From Symbiodinium natans (lineage: Eukaryota; Sar; Dinophyceae; Suessiales; Symbiodiniaceae), in the NCBI GenBank assembly GCA_905221605.1, contig CAJNDS010002446.1:365537-429536 (forward strand): a stretch of 64,000 bases of DNA, given 5' to 3'. The translations under genes and the position numbers were made by a program. Positions 34,250 through 46,652 of the stretch are shown piece after piece; position 1 is the stretch's first letter; every line of letters begins with the position of its first letter. Under the pieces are notes generated by a model that worked only from the letters and a program-made list of their open reading frames with translations, had not been told where the DNA came from and searched no databases.

Positions 34250-36490
34250 TTGCAGTGTGTTATCGAGAGGCCCCCTGCTGGAGCCAAGCCCATCCCCATT
34301 GAGACGTGGGGCAACGTGCTGGCTGCAATGCAGGCACCTTGCTGCGATGTGCTGCGAGTGTCGTGCCGCGAACATGCCAAGTATAGGAGCTGGTGTTGCG
34401 TCATGTCTTAAGGCTGCACTGACACTGAAGAAGAAAGGGCACATCAACACGGAGGACCTGGCATTGCCACTGTTCCAACGCCACCTGAATCAGTAAGGGA
34501 CCGCCTAAGATGTTGCAGGAGGATGATGAGGAGAGTGCCGAGAAAGTCAACCAGGCGCTGGAAGTGATTGCTAATTACGAATGCCACCTCGCTGAGATGT
34601 GGGCATCCTGTGGGCGTCCTGTGCAGGCCATGTGGGCTCTTCGAGGGATCAGTTCGCGAGTGTGGATCCTCTCGCGTCAGCTGAGAAACCTCCTCTGCAT
34701 CTTCCTGCACAGACCCTCTCTTAAAGAGCATCATGTTCATCTTGGCATAAAATGCAAAAAATGTCGGACGAATCGCTCTATGATCGCTGCAGAGGGTGTT
34801 GCTAACCCTTCTGTGGCTTGAGGAGGCGATCGAGCCGCTATCCTTTGCATGATGTTCCTGCGGTGTGTTGACTGGCCCATCAATGGCAAGTGCCTCCCAG
34901 CTCAACTGGGCTTCATGTCGTGCAGAAGGTCTGGAGACCGCCTGAAGAGGATCTCGTCATTCAAGGAGCATAACGCAGTGCAGCGATTGGCCGTGTCATC
35001 TGCACGGGAACGAAAGGTTGGTGAAGATCTCTTCGAAGATCTCTTCGCTTCCCTTGCTCCCTAAGGTTGCCAGCCGAAGTTCACAAAGTCACACTGGAAG
35101 GGCCTCAGTGAAAAGCTTGGTGCCTAGTTTCTTGGGTTTCTTGCAACGCGACCATCGGCATCGCGGGACTGCCATGCACTAAGGTTAGGCTACATGAACC
35201 TCTTCCCCTATGGCCAGCCGGCATCTTCGCTGCATTTGAGTCATTTGCACACACTCTGTGGCAGGCCTGGCCTGGTGGACCGCAAAATGACAGAAGTTCG
35301 AAGTAGACTTCGGCGCGGGGCGGACCCGGCTGAGGAGATGTCATTTCACACCATCGACCTTGCCCAGTGGGAGCAACGGCGCTGCCTGCACACACTCGTC
35401 CGGCTGTCGAATGCAGAGGATGCAGTGAGCCTCTGCCGCATTAGGGGGGGTTCACTATGGTTTTACTTCTACAGCTCTTCGACTCGCAGCTGCGAAGAGA
35501 CAGCTACCATCCGGCATGTACCCCAGTGTACCACTTCAAAGCCTTCCCTTAACCAAAAGCATGCCCAGACCACAGGATGCACCCCATGACGACCCCCCCG
35601 ATGAACTCCGAGAGGCAACAAAAATTTGTTTGGGGAAACCCCTTGTACTGCTAATTTTTATGAAGCTGCAACAAACAACCTATCTCTTGCTGAAGAGGGG
35701 GAGAAGCAACGATGAGAGGGAGACACATGCTCGCCGCATGCGAATACAAGAGAACCAGTGGATCTGAAGCAGTAAAACATTGTCAGAAGCCTAAAGAATG
35801 GCACAATTTTGGCTGCTGGCAGAGTGAAGGTTTGGTACCCGCAACCTAGCACATACCCGGAAAAGCGGCGGGTGTGGGTTGTTCGGGCACAACACAAACC
35901 GACATGCGCACGCACGCGACATGTGAATACAAACGACCCAGCGGATCAGTGAGCCAGGACGACCCGCAGATGCGAATCCATGCTAATCCTCAAGTACAAC
36001 AAGGGTACCTTCAGGGCTGATTTACTTGCCGGCAAGGGTGATGGCGATGCCAAGCTTGGCACGCGCAACGGGACACTCAACTCGTTGTTGGAGAGAACGA
36101 GCCGCTGAAATTGTGATCCACGCAGATTTAGTGGTGCACCGGGGTTGTTCACCCCACCAGGCACGTGCTCGGAGTTGATGCGGAGGTTGTTCTAAACGGG
36201 GGTTTCTTCTGAAATGATTTTTCTGCAAAGGGATGCTGTTGTGGACGTGATGCTCTGCAGGAACATCAAGAACCCTGTGATGGACAAGGACGCGAATCCA
36301 AATGCCCCTGCCTTCCAGCCTTTCGTTGCAGGCAGGCACCATGAATCGAGTATCACTGTATCATCGCTTCTCTTTGCATGTGCTCCGCTTCTTCCCTTTC
36401 CTCAGGCATTCCGAATTCTTGGGCCGAGTGGGACAACGTGCCTGCGCAGGGGATCATGCAGTGCCGCCACCTTAGATTTCATCGTTCTCG
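34250..36490 (+). CDS. Unrecognised coding-like exons
   Basis: The + strand gives balanced peptides but no domain I know: VIERPPAGAKPIPIETWGNV then LAAMQAP (about 34259-34340), AALTLKKKGHINTEDLALPL (about 34412-34471), EDDEESAEKVNQALEVIANY (about 34519-34578), VDWPINGKCLPAQLGF (about 34867-34914), GLVDRKMTEVRSRLRRGADP then EEMSFHTIDLAQWEQRRCLH (about 35271-35395), AVVDVMLCRNIKNPVMDKDA (about 36236-36295) and IPNSWAEWDNVPAQGIMQCR (about 36411-36470). The 34.85-35.06 kb frame ends in TAA after EDLFEDLFASLAP, possibly a terminal exon, in which case more than one gene is present. The first exons may belong to the module gene just upstream. Confidence 0.33.
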
Positions 36491-37130
36491 AACTGGGACT
36501 TGCGGGCTCTTCAAATACTAGGGTGCCCTTACATTACAGGTAATTTACAGATGTTGAATGGACCCCTCAAAAGGAACCCAACCCTAATCGTATCCACCAA
36601 AAGGGCCCGAATTCAGAACAACCCCCAAAAGCGCGATGCTTCAGGCAGTTACAACTGCGCGGTGGACCGCCAAAATCTCAAGGCGTCAGCATGGGCCCAA
36701 CATGACAGCTGTGTAATGACAATTGCCATAGTTCGATTCTGTACGGTGCATTTCTGGCTCCCGAGTCATTTTGTCTATCATCCTTGATGCCCAAAAGGGG
36801 TCGTCATTGCCCCCTAGCAAGTCCTTCATCATCCACGTCTTGAATCCCAGCCCAAACCACAACATTTTTGGATGTAGAGGTTTAGTTTGATTGAGGACCT
36901 CAGAGTCGCAAGTGGATGTTGCAGCAGCTGGGTTGTTTCGCAATATCCCGCGGAATCCTCGCTCCAAATGCCAACCCTTGCACCCTTAACATCCCCAAAC
37001 CTGAACTTAGCATCTTCCCCTTCGCAAAAAGAATTGCCAAGTCGAGGGGTACCACAATGGCAGTCGCTGTTTGCGGTCATTGTCACGCTAAGAGAACCAG
37101 CCGAGTTGTAAGCCTCAGCCCAGCACACCC

Positions 37131-37660
37131 TACACCCTGACCCTAAAACCCCAAAAACCCTGAACCCGAAAACCCGAAAACCCGAAAACCCGAAACCCGA
37201 AACCCGAAACCCTAAACGGCAAAGCTGTGCAGGTCCGACGGCGGCTGGCTGCGACCGTCGGTGGCTGGGCAAACCTTCCAGACACGGCCTTCGACCTTTG
37301 GCCGCTGGGCGCGGTTAGGGGTCTGGGTGGTTTAGGGGCTGAAATCGTTTCTTTTCGGAAAACCCAAGCAATCTACCCCCGCCCCTCTCCCTGCCCAAAA
37401 CCAAGAAAGAGCAAAATAAGTCCACCCATTTGAAACTAATCAAGAGGGCCTCGCGTTTTTCAGACCCCAAGCCGCAGTCTTCTGGGCTCAGGGGTTTTGA
37501 GCGATTTGAGAAGGGGCAGCTGGGGCAAGCTCATGGACATCAAACCCTAGTCCCTAAAGCCTAAAGCCTAAAGCCTAAAGCCTAAAGCCTCAAGCCTCAA
37601 GCCTAAAGCCTAAAGCCTAAAGCCTAAAGCCCAAAGCCTAAAGCCTAAAGCCTAAACTCT
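37131..37660. repeat. Telomere-derived tracts AACCCGAAA and CCTAAAG
   Basis: 37131-37218 has CCCTAAAACCCC drifting to GAAAACCC repeats. 37551-37656 has about 14 copies of the 7-mer CCTAAAG with a few CCTCAAG variants. The 7-base period matches the telomere repeat length with one base changed, which suggests local expansion of a mutated telomere-like unit. A possible short exon (VQVRRRLAATVGGWANLPD, about 37227-37283) lies between. Confidence 0.8.
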
Positions 37661-37982
37661 TCATCCAGCGGCCTCCATGACATGGAACATTCGAGGTCGT
37701 GCCTGGAAGATGTTCCACCCGAGGTCCTGAAGGCTTCGTGGCATGTTCTTTCTTTGGGGGGTTTAGGGTTTAGGGTTAAAGGCTCCCCTGTGATCATTAC
37801 GAGTGGGGCCCCGGGGGCCAGGATGTGGACGAGTCCCAGGTGCTTGTAGGTCTTGACTGCAGTTCAGGTGAAGTTCAGGGTAGCACCAGGAATGCCATAT
37901 GATGGCTTCATGCGGTTTGTGAACGCATTTGATGGGTTCTTGAGGGTTTTGGGGGGCGGGGGGGAGCGGGAGCTTTTTGTGG

Positions 37983-38249
37983 CAGCTGTTTGAGCAATTT
38001 GCGAACCATTTGTGAAATTCTTTCCCTTATCGAATACATCCAGAAAATCCAGATGATGCATTCAGACAATGTTATAGCCACCTTGATTCTCAACCTGGAG
38101 TTTAGGACCCTACAGTAGTCTCCATTTCACCATGAGCCCAGGTAGTGGTCTTCATGATCCGCAACTGGAAGAGCACTGACGCAGCGTTTACCGCGCTGAA
38201 CACGCAGCCGGACAACATGCTGAACCACAAGGCGAGGACCACGGCGTGA
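37983..38249 (+). CDS. Terminal exons of an unrecognised gene
   Basis: Two strongly coding-like segments. The first reads LSNLRTICEILSLIEYIQKI then QMMHSDNVIATLILNLE (about 37990-38100). The second follows CCCAG at 38141 and reads VVVFMIRNWKSTDAAFTALN then TQPDNMLNHKARTTA, ending in TGA at 38247-38249. The helical, amphipathic look of the first and the clean stop make this the most gene-like end in the 34-38 kb stretch. Upstream candidates are MEHSRSCLEDVPPEVLKAS (about 37683-37740). The exact splice donor between the two is not resolved (GAG then TTTAGG). No domain is recognised. Confidence 0.42.
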
Positions 38250-40720
38250 GCCGTACCTCCTTCGCCTGCTTAGAGGTGATTTCTCGCCCGACAGCCTTTT
38301 TTTTCTCCTGCCGAACTTGGAAGCCTGTTGGGGGTTCCGGAAGTTGGGGCCTTGTCCCTACACCAACACCCTGCCCGAACCCTAAAACCCCAAACGTTCC
38401 AAATCTCGATCCGTGAAAGGGGTGCTCTCAGGAGTTTGTGGATGGACTGGCCAAAGCCGGCTGCTGTCGCACACGCAGGCAGCGCGCAAGTGGACTGGAA
38501 GCCACACCCTACACCATCCCTTTTACCCACGTTGACTCTAAACCCTAACCAAATTCTAGACCCCGTGCATCGTGAATGCAAGTCAAGAACACTTGTAAGC
38601 CTGTGCAGGCTTTTTGCGGTGAGGGTTTGCATCTTGCGACGAGCTCTGTGCGACAAGCCTCGTACGACAAGCCGCATGCAAGATACTGCCTCGTGGGCAT
38701 GGCAATCCGCTGAGCCAATACGAGCTTTCAGGCTGCTGAGACCTGCAAGCCATAGCGTTTCTGTAAGAACTCCAGCGACTGTGAACGACATACTAAGGCA
38801 ATGTAGCTGCGCAAGCTTCGTGAATACTGTAGGTTACGTGGCGTGCCTTCCCAGCCAAACTAATATGTTAATACCACAGTCTTCGCGACGGGCTGCACCC
38901 GACAAAGTGTGTGAAACAGGAGACTCTGACAAGGGGGTATAGGGTTTATAACCCCCATGAGTTGGGTGATGTTTCTGGTTGTTCTGGTGCCTCAAACCCG
39001 AACACTTTTTTCAAACTCCAGACCCTACAGCCCAAAGCCCTAAAGTCCTCAAGCCTTGTCTAAAGCTCTAAAGCCCCTAAAACCCAAAGAGTCGAAAAGC
39101 CCCGGATCAGGCCGAGGCTGCGGACTACGAATTTGACAGTTCCTGTGGGCTCTTGGACTCAAGGGTTGGAGTTTTGCAGAATTGTTTGGGCTCTTCGTGT
39201 CTTTAAGCTTTTGTTAATGTTTTAGGGTTGCTCCTTTTGTTGGGTGGGGGGTGAGGGCTTATGCCATGTGTTGTTTAAAGGATTTAAGGCTCCAACTTTA
39301 GGGTTTGGCCGGGTTTCAGGGTGTATGGTAGGGTGCTGAGGTTCGGGTGTGCAAGAAGGGACACACCTTTCGGAAGTTTAGGCATCAGGAATGACCGCTC
39401 AGTTGCAGTGCCATGTTGCATCATGCAGATCTGCCTCTCGTGTTGGCCCTCTCTCTTCTTCCAGATTCTAGGATCTTTCTCCAGATTCCTGGACCTCTCC
39501 CTCATCATTCTTGTACTCTGATTTTATGGCTCTGCACAGTACATGTATGTACATTCGTACGCGTGTACGTACACACGTCTGTATGTTTGTGTACGGATGT
39601 GTGCATGCATGCAGATGTATGTGTGTCTGCCTGCCTGCTTGCCTGCCTACCTGCCTGCCTGCCTGTCTGTCTGTCTGTCTGCCTGTATGCGTGCACACAG
39701 GAGAACATACAGAGTTTGACGCAAAGCCGCATTGTTACAATCAGTGCAAATACAATGTAACATAATAAGGTAAACAATTAACGTAAGATGTAGCAGAATA
39801 GATTACAACACCTGCGCAATGTGATTGTCTATCTAGTATACATATATATATATGTATACAAACCAGGTCCTCCCCTCGGGGCCCCCCCCACCCCTCTTCT
39901 TTTGTCATTGAACTACGCGAATGAACGAGTACTGTAGTGTTGGGATCCTCAATAGCTTGTTCAAGATTTTGGTGTTGCTTGGGAAAAGCACACAAGTGTC
40001 CCCTTTGAAAAAAGGCACATCCCCGAGAGGACACATTCGGAACAGAAAACGTCAGACGCACACATGTCCACCGGGATACGGAACACCTAAAAAGATCAAA
40101 ACAAATCTAGAAGCTTGTCTTTCAGATCCGAAACTTGTCCTCCAGATCTCAAAGCCAACAAGCATCAAAAACACATGGCAGCAATGAAAAAGACAAACAC
40201 ATGCATCCTCCTGCGGCACAACAAAACCAACCAAAAAAGCAGAAACATCGAAAACACAAACAACGAAACCCGGGAAAACAGTGGCGATTATTCTCTGCCC
40301 TTAGCAGAAGCACAACAACGGCACGCATCTTGAAGAAGCGCAAGACCCGACCGATGAAAGGTCAGGTGTGCCTAGTTACTTGCAGCAGGGTTAGGGTTTA
40401 GGGTTTAGGGTTTCGGGTTTGGGTCGACATCCCTCCCAGACTGGTGCTTTCCCCCGCTCCCCGTATGCTCGGAGAAGCCATAAAAGAACTAAAGAAACAA
40501 ATAGAATCAGGGCATTGACCGAAATTAAGACAGACAAGAAGAACGACAAAGCACGAAGAGCAACACAGAAAGAACCAGAAAGACAAAAGCAAGTAAGGAA
40601 ATGCTTAAACCAAACAAGAACGACCGAACGAGAGAGCCAGGGTGTGTATATGTGTATGTATATATATATGTATATATATGTAATGTATATACACCTGCCA
40701 ATTCCAAGGCTCCCGATCTG
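38250..40720. other. Intergenic or intronic stretch with microsatellites
   Basis: A + strand frame is open 38328-38942 and a minus one 38270-38791, both with telomere-like text inside, so neither is convincing. 39535-39695 holds an ACATGTATGTACA / TGTGTGCATGCATGC / CTGCCTGCCTGC / CTGTCTGTCTGT microsatellite. 39839-39860 and 40650-40690 are TATATA runs. 40389-40425 is GGGTTTAGGGTTTAGGG. No recognised gene. Confidence 0.4.
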
Positions 40721-40721
40721 T

Positions 40722-40867
40722 TCCTGGAAGCCCCTCCGGGGAGTGGGAGAGCGATGATTCAGTGCAGCTAGACGCCTTGTCCAGTGCTTTGGCACCCGAA
40801 GCTGAAAACGCCAGGGTTTGGGATTTAGGGTGTTTGCTCTTGGACCTTGCGGGGTGTTTTTAAAATT

Positions 40868-40898
<31 letters not shown>

Positions 40899-41404
40899 GG
40901 TTGGTGGATTTAGGCCTTGAGGGATGTTCGGGCTTTCAATGGCTTTCAGGGTGGATCATGGAGGCAGCTGAACGTTCGAGGTTGCAACAGTCCTTCTCGT
41001 CTTTGAGTCCTGGGTTCTGCGTAGTCTCCTAGAGAATGGAAACAATGCAGGCCCGGCGGCATGCCTTTGAATACGCCTAGAGAACCGCCCACATACTTGG
41101 AACTTGCGAGCCGCAGTATGGCAGCCGAAGCCGTGTCCTGGAATCAAGGCGTGTTCCGCTACCTGGACACCTCACACGATGGTGATATATCGCGAAGAGA
41201 GTTTGAGACGCTGGAGCGAGTCTGGCGTGAGCTCCAACAATCCATGTATGAGAGCCTTGACTTTTCTCAGCTTTGTTGTTTTTTGACAGCTTGCTTACCA
41301 GAGATGCAAGGCTAAAGAACGACTTGGAGATCTTTTATGGATCCTTGACGAAGGCCAAAGCTTGCAGACATGATCGCCCTAGAGCGAAGAGAGAGAGAGA
41401 GCGA

Positions 41405-41437
<33 letters not shown>

Positions 41438-41905
41438 GGAGGGGCGCGCATCCGCGCGGGGGGGCACCCCCATGCCCCAACGAAAGAAAGAAAGAAAGAG
41501 AGAGAGCTGTGCGATGGAAGAACTAGGCTCCTGAACTGACAGGCCTTCGAGGCCATCGATGTCGATGAGAGCGGTGCGATTTCCTTCGATGAGTTCCGAA
41601 AGTGTGCGCAGCCTATCAACACCGTGAACACCCTAAGCCCTGAAAGGTGTGCAGGCTTCTGAATCTGAGAGGTGTGGAGGCAACGCAGTTCGATGGGCCC
41701 GTGATGGAGATCTTCATGTTTGTCGTGGCTCAGCTTGCATTGCTGGGCAATGCCGAGACAAGTTGATTGAAGTGTTAGTGGCCATTTTGAGGACCTGAAT
41801 GGGGACCAGGAGATTGATGGCCATGAGTTCTTCATCCTCGAAGAGTACAGCCACTTTTCACTAAAGGTGCAACAGAGCTTGGTGCCTTTGAAGTCCAAAG
41901 CCTAA
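40722..41905 (+). CDS. EF-hand calcium-binding protein, multi-exon
   Basis: Three canonical 12-residue EF-hand loops appear in order on the + strand: DTSHDGDISRRE (41166-41201) inside WNQGVFRYLDTSHDGDISRR, DVDESGAISFDE (41558-41593) preceded by AFEAI, and DLNGDQEIDGHE (41792-41827) followed by FFILEEYSHFSLK. Positions 1, 3, 5, 9 and 12 carry D/N/S and a final Glu as in calcium-binding loops, and position 6 is Gly in loops 1 and 2 but Gln in loop 3. The last frame ends in TAA at 41903-41905. An acidic upstream exon, GEWESDDSVQLDALSSALAP (about 40736-40795), probably belongs here. FDGPVMEIFMFVVAQLALLG (about 41684-41743) is hydrophobic and could be the end of an ion-channel or membrane helix, which would make this a channel-type protein with cytosolic EF-hands. 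A GA microsatellite (41393-41440) lies in the intron between loops 1 and 2. Confidence 0.68.
41390..41505. repeat. GA and GAAA microsatellites in an intron
   Basis: GAGAGAGAGAGCGAGAGAGA, later GAAAGAAAGAAAGAGAGAGA, lie between two EF-hand exons. Confidence 0.85.
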
Positions 41906-42299
41906 GCTAAGAACCCCCACAACGCGGCCCTACTGTAGGTCACGCGCCTCCGTTGCCGGACTTTACGGATGCTAAGACAGCCAAGATGGCCAGTTGCGCA
42001 GCTGCAACTCACCCCATGGGTTGTGGGGGGTTTAGGGCTTGAGGCTTTGACAGGCTGTATGCTTTGGGGAACATGTTGGGGAACTCGATGTAGGAACTAG
42101 CATGCAAGTAGCTGCATGTAGCTAATGTTCGGTATCATTGTTCCAGCTGCAGGAGGCAGTTGCAAGCCGAAGTAATCATACTGCCTTGCCCTGCCAAGGG
42201 CTCTTCAACCAGAAATAGTGCCGGAGAGGACAGGCTTCCAAACAACCTCCAATCTGTAGCATGTCGGCTGCTGCGCGACATGGCGTGCCCATTGTAGGA

Positions 42300-43303
42300 T
42301 CAGCTGCCTGTGCTGGAAGGATTCATGTGTATCGGCGAGCACATGCTGAAAGGCATGGCGGAGGACGTCGATATACGTATCCCATTGTCAAAATTTTTAG
42401 AACGAGGAGTCGATGTCGTGGGTAGATGCGATGCGTCGCAGACGCTCCCAGGCTTCCGACAAAGATGCGGAACTCACGCCCTCTGCGCCTCTGTCCCGCT
42501 CCTCTATCTCTCTCTCTCTCTCTTGCTTCCCCTTCTTGTCTCTCTCTCTCTCTCTTCCTCTGTCTCCCTTTCTCCGACACCGTATCCTCTCACGTTCTTC
42601 CTGGCCTTCAATGGAGCCTTCATAAAGTGAAGCCTCGAGGTGCAGGCCAGGAAGTCTTGGGCAGATCTCCGTCAGAAGAGCTGACGGAGAACTGTAAGTA
42701 GTCAAGCCCCTGAAGCCTTCGGATCGTGATTGCTTGTTTTGCTGGTTCATGGTGACCTTTCATCGGATCCTTCCGAGTGCCTCAGGGTTTGACTTTGTGT
42801 ATACACCAGTGCCGGTACCAGGACTACCGAGCCAGGTGCCGGTTCATCTGCCAGACCTAGCATTAGAAGCTGCGGGGTCGGAGAGCGTGCACGATGGTTT
42901 GCAACCTAAACAGACCGTTGTCGAAGGGGCATCAATCCAGTGCCCCTTCCGGATGGAACCAGAGGCGACACCATCTCTAAGGATGGCTGCCAAAAAGGGC
43001 GTCGGACAGTCTTGCACTTCACTTCTCTTTCAGCCCTTTCAGAATTTCACTCCACGAAGACGAGCTGAGCCAGGCACCCATCGTGCACTTCGTGGCCCGT
43101 CGTGCAGGCATCTCAGGCTTGTAAAATCGGCAGGCAAAGGCCAAGGGCTTCCCGGCCGGTAAGGCCTATACTGGCTTTACAGGAAGGCCCGGCGTCCACA
43201 GTTCGTGATTCAGGAAGCACCGCTTGAGCACGTCCTCGATCTATGCTTCGATGAGATCTTCCGCTTCTCGGCGGCAAGGAAGCAGTTTAAGATTGAAGAG
43301 TGA
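42300..43303 (+). CDS. Unrecognised exons between EF-hand and zinc-finger genes
   Basis: Coding-like + strand segments are LEGFMCIGEHMLKGMAEDVD (about 42313-42372), SWVDAMRRRRSQASDKDA (about 42416-42469), KVKPRGAGQEVLGRSPSEEL (about 42624-42683), a 142-codon open frame 42734-43162 containing FDFVYTPVPVPGLPSQVPVH, and an exon after ACAG ending in TGA: RKARRPQFVIQEAPLEHVLD then LCFDEIFRFSAARKQFKIEE (about 43181-43303). In the 43.03-43.1 kb region a second frame, HEDELSQAPIVHFVARRAG, looks more natural than the long one, so the 142-codon frame probably contains splice sites. A CT microsatellite sits at 42507-42565. No domain is recognised; the exons could belong to either neighbour. Confidence 0.35.
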
Positions 43304-43779
43304 AGACTCGGATTGCCAATTTTTTACGAATTGGCGAGCAGCCCTCAACGGTGGCGCAGGCTGGGACATCTCAAAGGATGCCTTGCTGACACCAGTGGCC
43401 AGGCGGCTGGCCCATGCCTGGCCAGTATAGAGCTCAGAGAATTCTCAACCAATACATGGGGAACTAGTAGTTCTTACAGTATGGTGATGGGGAAGAACGG
43501 CGGGTAGGGTTGAGGGTTCAGGGGCATCTAGTGTTTAGGATGTTTCTTCAGCTTGTTGCTGCTTCCGAGGCATTGTCTCAACATGGTCAGCGGCTTCAGC
43601 TGTACTTTGTGGTGGGCCACTTAGACGACCACCGGGACTTTGACATATATTCTGACTTATGCGGCAAAGCGGTAGTTGTGGTTTCCGTGTCCAAGCCGGT
43701 GTGGCTGCGGCTGTTTCTCTGGTCCAAGCTTTGCAGCAGAATCGCTCTGTCTCTTCAGCTGTCTCCCGAGCCCGTTTCG

Positions 43780-46480
43780 ACATGCATCGTCCAGCGGATT
43801 GGACCTGCCCAAAATGTGGCGACTGGCAGTTTGCCAGGCGACGCTCTCTGCGAGACACGCAGACACTATGTCACCTGTCAGACTGCCTGGTGTTGCGCAG
43901 GAATTTGGCCTGCAGAAGGTGCGGAGCGCCCAAACCGGGCTCAGGCAAAGGGCTCAATGGAACCATCTGGGGTCGCATGAGCTCCCGGTAGAGTCCCCCA
44001 GTCCCCTAAAAAAAACCTGCGATGAGCCAGTGCTCGTACCTTCTGGATTCTGCTCTCCATGAGGTGCTCCTGCGCCTCCGTGCAGTGCGGGCCCCGCCGC
44101 AGGCCAGTTTTGCCTTAGCCTGGAGCCGTATCCCTAAACGATGAAGGGTTACATGGTCTGTAAAGTCCTCTAAACCCACCGCCAACCCCTGTAGTTTGCA
44201 CTACCTCGGACCTCGGCCCCAGACTGGGTGCAAGGTGCTCCGGATCCCTGGATCTGTCCGAACACGAAGTGTGCCAGCGTCGTCTTGGGCCCTGAACGTG
44301 TGGGCCTCATCGTGAGATTTCAGGAACGAGGTGCTGCATCCCAAGACTGCTGATTTCATGCTATCTTGTGTCTGATCTTGTGGGTTCGGATGCGTGACGC
44401 AGTGACATGGTTTCCTGCAGGTATCTGCCCCAAATGCCGCAGCAACAGGGACGACTGGATGTGCCCAAAGTGTGATGATCTTGTGTGTGATGCCGAGTTA
44501 TGAATGTCGGCAGTGCTGTTCCTGCAGCACTGCGCTTTCTGGGTGAGCTGCAAAGGTTCTCGAGTCGAAGTGCGCTTCTGAGAGGTTTGCAGTTGCAGCA
44601 GTTAATATGGCTGTTGCACTTTGTCTCATCTTCCTTCCATCTGCGCAAGGCCAGTGCCGCAAGTGCGGTGGGTGCAAGCCATCAAGCCTGCAGGGCCTGC
44701 AGGCCTTCTCAAGCTGCTGCTGTAATTGCTGCAATATGATGACCTGCCGAAAGCTGGAGTTTTACAAGCCAGGGTCGAATGCTTCTTGGCCAGGCTCCAA
44801 CCAGCGGCGACAGCAGCGCAGGCTACGGCAAGCCTGAGTCGCGCGCCACCGGAGCACCCCATGGTGGTGACTGGACGTGTCCATCTTGCCGCGACCTGGT
44901 GTCCCGGTCTTAGCTGGAGGATCGTGGCATGTGACGAGCGTGGCATGTGAGGCTTTTGTTTGAAATGTTCTAGATAGCCTTCCTGCAGTGTTGCGAGTTG
45001 TTGCGAGCACGAACTGATGCCGCACAAGGTTTGGCAGCCGAGGACAGGGTTTGCAAGGATACTGTGATGTTCTTGTTGTCAAGGGACCCTTGACCCGAGA
45101 CCCCAAACACCGCACACCCTCAGAACCCCAAGAACCCTACAAAACCCAGTGGTGCCCTTCACAAACCTGCGGCAAAAACGTGAAAGAAGGTCACCCTTGA
45201 TGTGGCTACTGGGCTACTTAGAAATCCTATGCATCCGCTGAGAGGCCACTGTCGCAAATGCGGCGTCAACAAGCCTGGAGCCAGCAGCTCTGGCGGGGAC
45301 TGGACCTGCCAAGCATGCGGAGACCTGGTGTCTGGCACCGAGTTGGTGCTTCCTTTGGAGTTTCTGGACATCGTGGGTGTCAAGTTCTTTTTTGGGTTGG
45401 TTTTTTGTTGAGTTTTTGGGGCGAAGGTTTGCCAGCAGAAGTGCCTGCCGCAAGTGCGGAGCGCAGCGTCTTGCGACCGCTGCCAAACCGCCGCCCGTCC
45501 ACGCCGGAGACTGGCGATGCCCGAAGTGATGCTCAACTGCAACCGGTTTCGGGTTTAGGGTTCAGGGTTGCTGCTGGCTTGTCACCGTAACAGTTCACAT
45601 TGACGCTAACGCGCCGCGCCTCGGCATGGCCTGTCAGCTGGAATTCCCAGCAGAAGGGGTCCATAGGGCTGCAAAGGGTCCATAGCAACCAAAGGGAGTC
45701 CGTCATAAGAGGTGTCACATAGGGTGTCCGTAGACTATTGTAGGAATCCAGAAGAAGCTTCCCTCCGGGAGGCCATAGGAGGTCCCGTACCTGGGTCCTG
45801 CCCGACAGCCTACGGGCTACGGACTGGAATGTTAACTGATTTCATCGCACTTTCCCTTTTTTTCCTGGGCCTATGGGCCTATACACCTTCTGCGGATTCT
45901 GTGGAGTGCTTTTGGACCCCTCTGAGCCCCTGTGGACTGTTACGGACTTCCTCTGTACCTGCGACACGAACCTTGGAGCTGTGGTTGATTGAGGGGGTGG
46001 GTTGTTCCTTGACCCCAAACGCATTGGGCCTGGGGCCTCGTCGGATTAGACAACAGCGCCGATCCCATCAGGCAACGACCACCAGTTTGCAAGGAATGTG
46101 ACCTCGATGCAGCTAGAATCGATTTTTTTGTCTGTCGCGCCTTGCTATAGCACGTGTCCGCCATGAGTGTTATGGCGTCGTGATGCAAACAGGCGTGGTC
46201 ACTTGCTTGCTCACATGATGAGCGAGTAGCACTTCGCTTGTGGACCCCATCCGAAACCTCCAAATCGCAAAGCCGAAGGCTGCCCATGTGCCAGCCTCTG
46301 TAATGAAGCCCGAAACAAAACCCCAGACCCATTGGCAGCTAGCGTAGCTACTCGTACCGTAACCATTTGAAGCTTCGGCCTTGTGTGATCATGTGCAGGA
46401 ACGCTGCCGGAGCTGTGGAGAGGCCCGGTTTGCACATCACACCCTAAATGCCCGAACCACGAACAGCCCTAGCAGCCCCA
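43780..46480 (+). CDS. Tandem RanBP2-type zinc-finger protein
   Basis: RanBP2 (ZnF_RBZ) fingers bind RNA, ubiquitin or partner proteins through one zinc held by four Cys. The first is ADWTCPKCGDWQFAR (to 43837) joined to NLACRRCGAPKPG (from 43901) across a 63-bp GC-AG intron, which gives the textbook W-x-C-P-x-C-x10-C-x2-C finger. Further half-fingers follow: ICPKCRSNRDDWMCPKCDDL (about 44424-44483), QCRKCGGCKPSS (about 44653-44688), GGDWTCPSCRDLV (about 44863-44902), GHCRKCGVNKPGASSSGGDW then TCQACGDLV (about 45244-45330), SACRKCGAQRL (about 45437-45470) with GDWRCPK (about 45510-45530), and ERCRSCGEARFA (about 46400-46435). Most exons carry the second Cys pair of one finger and the first Cys pair of the next, so introns recur at nearly the same place in each finger. 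Small linking exons are probably missed. It may be fused to the PARP domain downstream. Confidence 0.68.
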
Positions 46481-46652
46481 AAAATCCCGAAGCCAAGCTC
46501 TTGCGCGTCTGCCCTGATAGGCAAGGCCCAGTTCCTCCTGGTTGGGTGCTGCCGTTGGCTTGGCGCCTCCCTGCTACTGGGCCCATCAGGTGACTCTGGC
46601 GCTGTAAAGGGTGTTTGGGTGTTTAAGGCTCAGAGGCTTTACATAGGGCGTA

